A stretch of 64,000 nucleotides of DNA. Source: Larkinella punicea. Its GTDB lineage: Bacteria; Bacteroidota; Bacteroidia; Cytophagales; Spirosomataceae. Position 1 is the first letter of the stretch. Every line of letters starts with the position of its first letter. The notes below the pieces were generated by a model. The model made no database searches. It had not been told where the DNA came from and saw nothing but the letters and a program-made list of their open reading frames with translations. The translations under genes were made by a program, and so were the position numbers. Shown one piece after another: positions 61,272 through 64,000 of this stretch. Location: contig NZ_QOWE01000008.1 of the NCBI RefSeq assembly GCF_003334855.1, forward strand, positions 1 to 64,000, in the 5' to 3' direction.

Positions 61272-62984
61272 ATGGGCAAATGGATTGAAAAAATGGCAAC
61301 CAGACCGCAACAGATCGAACTTCCACCAAAATACTACCTTGACTATTTTCGCTACCTGACCGGTTTTGTCCGTCGCATGTACGGCCATTTGCTGAATGAT
61401 GCGGAGCAGGAATTCATTCGCCGGTTCGACGAACTGACGGAAGATGCGCAGTGCCTCTATGTGCGGTTCAGCAACCGGCGGGGAACGTTTTTTCGGGTGC
61501 AGAAGCTGCAATACAAGGAAATTGACGACCTCCCGGCGGCCGTGGGCGAACTTCTCATCAACGGTTTTATCGAACGGCTAAACCCGCACCATGAAGTGCT
61601 GGGCGATGAGGTGCTGAACACCTTTACCAAACCGGAGTTGCTGGAATTGTTGCCGCTGGAACCGGAGGAAATCAAACCACTGGGTAAAGCCAAAAAGGAA
61701 AATATTGTCCGGTATGCCCTGCACGAGCTGGATTTTGCCCGGATTGTCGAAAGCCTGACCCGGCTTGAAACGGTGGTAAAACCGCATTTCGATGCGGAGG
61801 TAATGATGTTGAAATACCTGTTTTTCGGAAACCGTTCCGGCGACATGACCGAGTTTGTGATTCGCGACCTGGGCATGGTGACCTTCGAACGCTACGACGA
61901 ATCGAAGCTGACGGCCCGGTTTGTGAACCGCAAAGAGGTGGAAGACAAACTGCTGATTTCACTCACGAACGAAGAATTTCACGAGCTGCGCGATTCCGTA
62001 ACGCCACCGGAAGACGTGTTCAACTGGTTTATGAACTGGGACGAAACCCGGCCTGAACTCAGTGAGATTGCCAAACCGGGCTATGCCAAACTGGTGGCCC
62101 ACGTCGGCGGTTATCTGGAACGGCAGAAAATGCCGGAGCAGGCCATGCAGGTGTATACGTTGACCGACCGCGTTCCGGCCCGCGAACGGCGCGCGCGGCT
62201 GCTGTTCCGGTCGGGGCTGACGGATGAAGCACTGGCCCTCTGCGACGAAATCGCGCTGAATCCGCAGAACGCCGATGAACGGTATTTTGCCAACGACTTC
62301 CTGGAAAAAATCCTGAGTGCCGGGGAGAAAAAACGCAGCAGAAAAGCCACTACCCGGTTTTTGTCCGATGCCGAGAGCGTCGGCATTCCGGCCATTTACC
62401 GGCACCACGTCGAAGCCGGGGTTATGAACCACTTTCTGGAAACGGGTTGGGAAGCGTCGTTTACGGAGAATTATCCGTGGCGCGGGCTGTTCGGGCTGGT
62501 GTTCTGGGACATTATTTACGACGCTAATGTGCAGGCCATCCACCACCCGCTGCAACGGACGCCTTCGGATTTTTACCTCCCCGATTTTTACGTAAAACGT
62601 GAAGAATTGCTCAAAAAACGCCTGGCCGACCTCAAAACCCGCGACGACTGGAAGAAACACATCGAAACGGTTTTTTTCGAGAAATACGGAATTACGAATG
62701 TGCTGGTCGACTGGAACGAGGAACTGTTGAGCCTGAACTTGCAGATGGCGGACTTGCTGGAACCGGCACAACTGGGCCTGATCATGCTCGAAATCTCACG
62801 GAATCTGCGCGAAAACACCCGCGGTTTTCCCGACCTCCTGATCTGGAACGAACAGGGAGCGTATGAATTCGTTGAAGTAAAATCGCCCACCGATCACCTG
62901 GGCGCGCAACAATTGCACTGGCTGGAGTTTTTCCAGCTCATCGGCGTCCGGTCGCGGGTGTTGCGGGTGATTTGGACGGCTTAA
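61272..62984 (+). CDS. Bacterial FAN1-type VRR-NUC nuclease
   Basis: About 570 residues from MGKWIEKMATRPQQ; a GTG at 61248 or the ATG at 61293 are alternatives. The C-terminal VRR-NUC nuclease core has PD at 520-521 (GFPDLLIWNEQ) and E535-V-K537 (FVEVKSPTDHLG). Upstream are a SAP-like segment (FTKPELLELLPLEPEEIKPLG), helical repeats around MPEQAMQVYTLTDRV and WRGLFGLVFWDIIYD, matching the order in FAN1. FAN1 cuts 5' flaps and helps unhook DNA crosslinks. Proximity to rarA suggests a DNA-repair neighbourhood. Confidence 0.9.
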   Translation: MGKWIEKMATRPQQIELPPKYYLDYFRYLTGFVRRMYGHLLNDAEQEFIRRFDELTEDAQCLYVRFSNRRGTFFRVQKLQYKEIDDLPAAVGELLINGFIERLNPHHEVLGDEVLNTFTKPELLELLPLEPEEIKPLGKAKKENIVRYALHELDFARIVESLTRLETVVKPHFDAEVMMLKYLFFGNRSGDMTEFVIRDLGMVTFERYDESKLTARFVNRKEVEDKLLISLTNEEFHELRDSVTPPEDVFNWFMNWDETRPELSEIAKPGYAKLVAHVGGYLERQKMPEQAMQVYTLTDRVPARERRARLLFRSGLTDEALALCDEIALNPQNADERYFANDFLEKILSAGEKKRSRKATTRFLSDAESVGIPAIYRHHVEAGVMNHFLETGWEASFTENYPWRGLFGLVFWDIIYDANVQAIHHPLQRTPSDFYLPDFYVKREELLKKRLADLKTRDDWKKHIETVFFEKYGITNVLVDWNEELLSLNLQMADLLEPAQLGLIMLEISRNLRENTRGFPDLLIWNEQGAYEFVEVKSPTDHLGAQQLHWLEFFQLIGVRSRVLRVIWTA

Positions 62985-63059
62985 TTGCCCCCAACCCCCT
63001 AAAGGGGGCTACAAAAAAGTCGTATGTAAAGCCCCCTTTAGGGGGTTGGGGGCAATTAA
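62981..63059. repeat. 30-bp G-rich palindrome spanning two stop codons
   Basis: Perfect arms 62981-63010 and 63030-63059, spacer 19 bp. They contain the same 24-bp core as 52371-52436. The left arm holds the TAA of the FAN1 gene (62982-62984), and the right arm holds the stop of the methyltransferase gene (63056-63058). It probably works as a two-way terminator. Confidence 0.92.
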
Positions 63060-63793
63060 ACTCTCCCCGCGCGCAGAAAAACCGGAAACCGGACTTCCCG
63101 TTCGCTGGTGCCCCAAACGGTTTTCAGTTGATCGGCCATCCAGAGAACCGGGTCAGAGCCGTGCTGGCGGATGTATTTTTGCACACTTGACCACGTTCGG
63201 AGGTAGTTCAGAAAGCGATCCAAATCCCAGTTCCGCCGGATGGTAAAGTTCTGATGAACGACCTTGTCGAACGGAAACGGGATGCTGGCATACCCTTGAT
63301 CAACGTGTTTTCGCTTGCTGTCCCAATACGGCCCGATGATGACCTCATAGAAATGATAAAAAACCGGGTCGATAACGGGGTCGATCTGCGCGTTTCCATA
63401 CCCCCACTCCGCCAGAACCGCACCCGATTTTGCCACCCGCCGAACCTCCCGGTGAAACGCGTCGATATCGAACCAGTGCAAAGCCTGGGCGACGGTTATC
63501 AAATCGAAAGACTGGTCCGGGAAAGGCGTTTGTTCGGCCGGACAGACGGTATACGTAATGTTGGGTTTCTGAACGGCTTTTTCCAGTTGCTGCGGGCTGA
63601 TGTCGGTGGCATCCACCTGGGCAAAATATAGCGACAACACGCTGGCAACCTGCCCGTTACCCGTGGCGCAATCCCACGCTTGTTGACGACCACCGGTTAG
63701 GGACAACAGAAAATCATAGAGTTCGGGCGGGTAATCGATCCGGTATTGCGCATACAGATCGGCGTGGCCCGAAAAAAGGTCGATGGTGGCCAT
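63056..63793 (-). CDS. Class I SAM-dependent methyltransferase
   Basis: About 245 residues starting MATIDLFSGHADLYAQYR; an upstream in-frame start at 63805 is possible. SAM-binding motif I is WDCATGNGQVASVL, then VDATDISPQQLEKA, and FDLITVAQALHWFDIDAFHREVRRV is the usual UbiE/Methyltransf_11-like post-motif. Substrate unknown. Its stop lies within the palindrome that separates it from FAN1. Confidence 0.9.
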   Translation of the reverse strand: MATIDLFSGHADLYAQYRIDYPPELYDFLLSLTGGRQQAWDCATGNGQVASVLSLYFAQVDATDISPQQLEKAVQKPNITYTVCPAEQTPFPDQSFDLITVAQALHWFDIDAFHREVRRVAKSGAVLAEWGYGNAQIDPVIDPVFYHFYEVIIGPYWDSKRKHVDQGYASIPFPFDKVVHQNFTIRRNWDLDRFLNYLRTWSSVQKYIRQHGSDPVLWMADQLKTVWGTSEREVRFPVFLRAGRV

Positions 63794-63805
63794 AGTTGAA
63801 TTCAA

Positions 63806-64000
63806 GAAAACAAGATTCTCATTTTTTTTCTTCTTTTTCTGCCATTTCGGCAGCAGCCGTTAAACTTTCGGTTTTCTACCTTGTCAAACGGGCAAGATAT
63901 TTATGGAAAAAGCCGGTAGAGTGTTGGCGTATATTAGCATTGCCGTATAACTTTGTTGGCCCGATCACAGTTTTTAGTCTTAACTCATTAAGCTTTTAAT
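63806..64000. other. Right-edge sequence without recognised gene
   Basis: A 67-residue frame at 63796-63999 has no recognisable features. The region probably holds the promoter of the methyltransferase gene and the start of the next transcription unit. Confidence 0.4.

Noticed and set aside
1-64000. tRNA, rRNA, integrase, transposase or phage genes
   Set aside because: None could be recognised on either strand by reading; a dedicated tRNA scan was not possible.

Overview
The window looks like a stretch of a Bacteroidota chromosome. My best guess is the Cytophagales, near Spirosoma, Larkinella or related genera; this is inferred from gene content, not from a marker gene. The evidence is three SusC/SusD pairs, -7 elements of the TAnnTTTG type before several genes, many signal peptides ending in AQ, and G-rich extragenic palindromes. 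No rRNA, tRNA, phage, transposase or CRISPR array was seen. Most genes are on the minus strand, so transcription mainly runs from high to low coordinates.

Layout. 1-2893: 5' part of a large secreted Ig-like repeat protein that runs off the left edge and carries a nearly exact 501-bp tandem repeat. 3424-9139: a TolB-propeller/beta-barrel protein, an FAD oxidoreductase, CMP kinase and a GNAT acetyltransferase. 9147-13200: L-lactate utilisation genes lutC, lutB and lutA, split between lutB and lutA by a four-gene accessory block (membrane protein, XRE regulator, decapitated zeta-like ATPase, 51-residue partner). 13279-18428: an EEP hydrolase and an L-fucose oxidation cluster (mutarotase, fucose permease, fucose dehydrogenase-like SDR, fuconolactonase-like amidohydrolase, FAH-type hydrolase). 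18568-25463: a lone Uma2 nuclease, a secreted alpha/beta hydrolase, a GH29 alpha-L-fucosidase and a GH20 beta-hexosaminidase. 25498-44886: the most striking part, two tandem copies of the same four-gene operon, susC - susD - ~1110-residue FG-GAP/ASPIC-UnbV lipoprotein-like or secreted protein - vanadium haloperoxidase/PAP2-like enzyme. 45457-47040: a divergent secreted protein joining a c-type heme motif to FG-GAP repeats. 47119-52061: a third SusC/SusD pair. 52624-55172: a second SDR and a UxaA-family dehydratase, probably further steps of fucose breakdown. 55295-63793: adenine deaminase, an ECF sigma factor without an adjacent anti-sigma gene, RarA, two DUF2157-like membrane proteins, a bacterial FAN1 nuclease and a methyltransferase.

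How the genes could work together. GH29 and GH20 enzymes would release L-fucose and N-acetylhexosamine from glycans, SusCD pairs would import oligosaccharides, FucP would import fucose, and the non-phosphorylating pathway (mutarotase, dehydrogenase, lactonase, dehydratase, second dehydrogenase, FAH hydrolase) would give pyruvate plus L-lactate. LutABC would then oxidise the lactate. The classical enolase-superfamily fuconate dehydratase is not in the window; the UxaA-family enzyme at 53505-55172 is a candidate replacement. The duplicated SusCD/FG-GAP/haloperoxidase operon has no assigned function that I know of and is the best candidate for an undescribed system.

Fine structure includes several perfect inverted repeats between genes. 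Two G-rich palindromes (52.4 and 63.0 kb) share the same 24-bp arms. Other palindromes are built from short GAATGAGT-like or ATGAATGATG-like units, and one octamer array lies inside a coding region.
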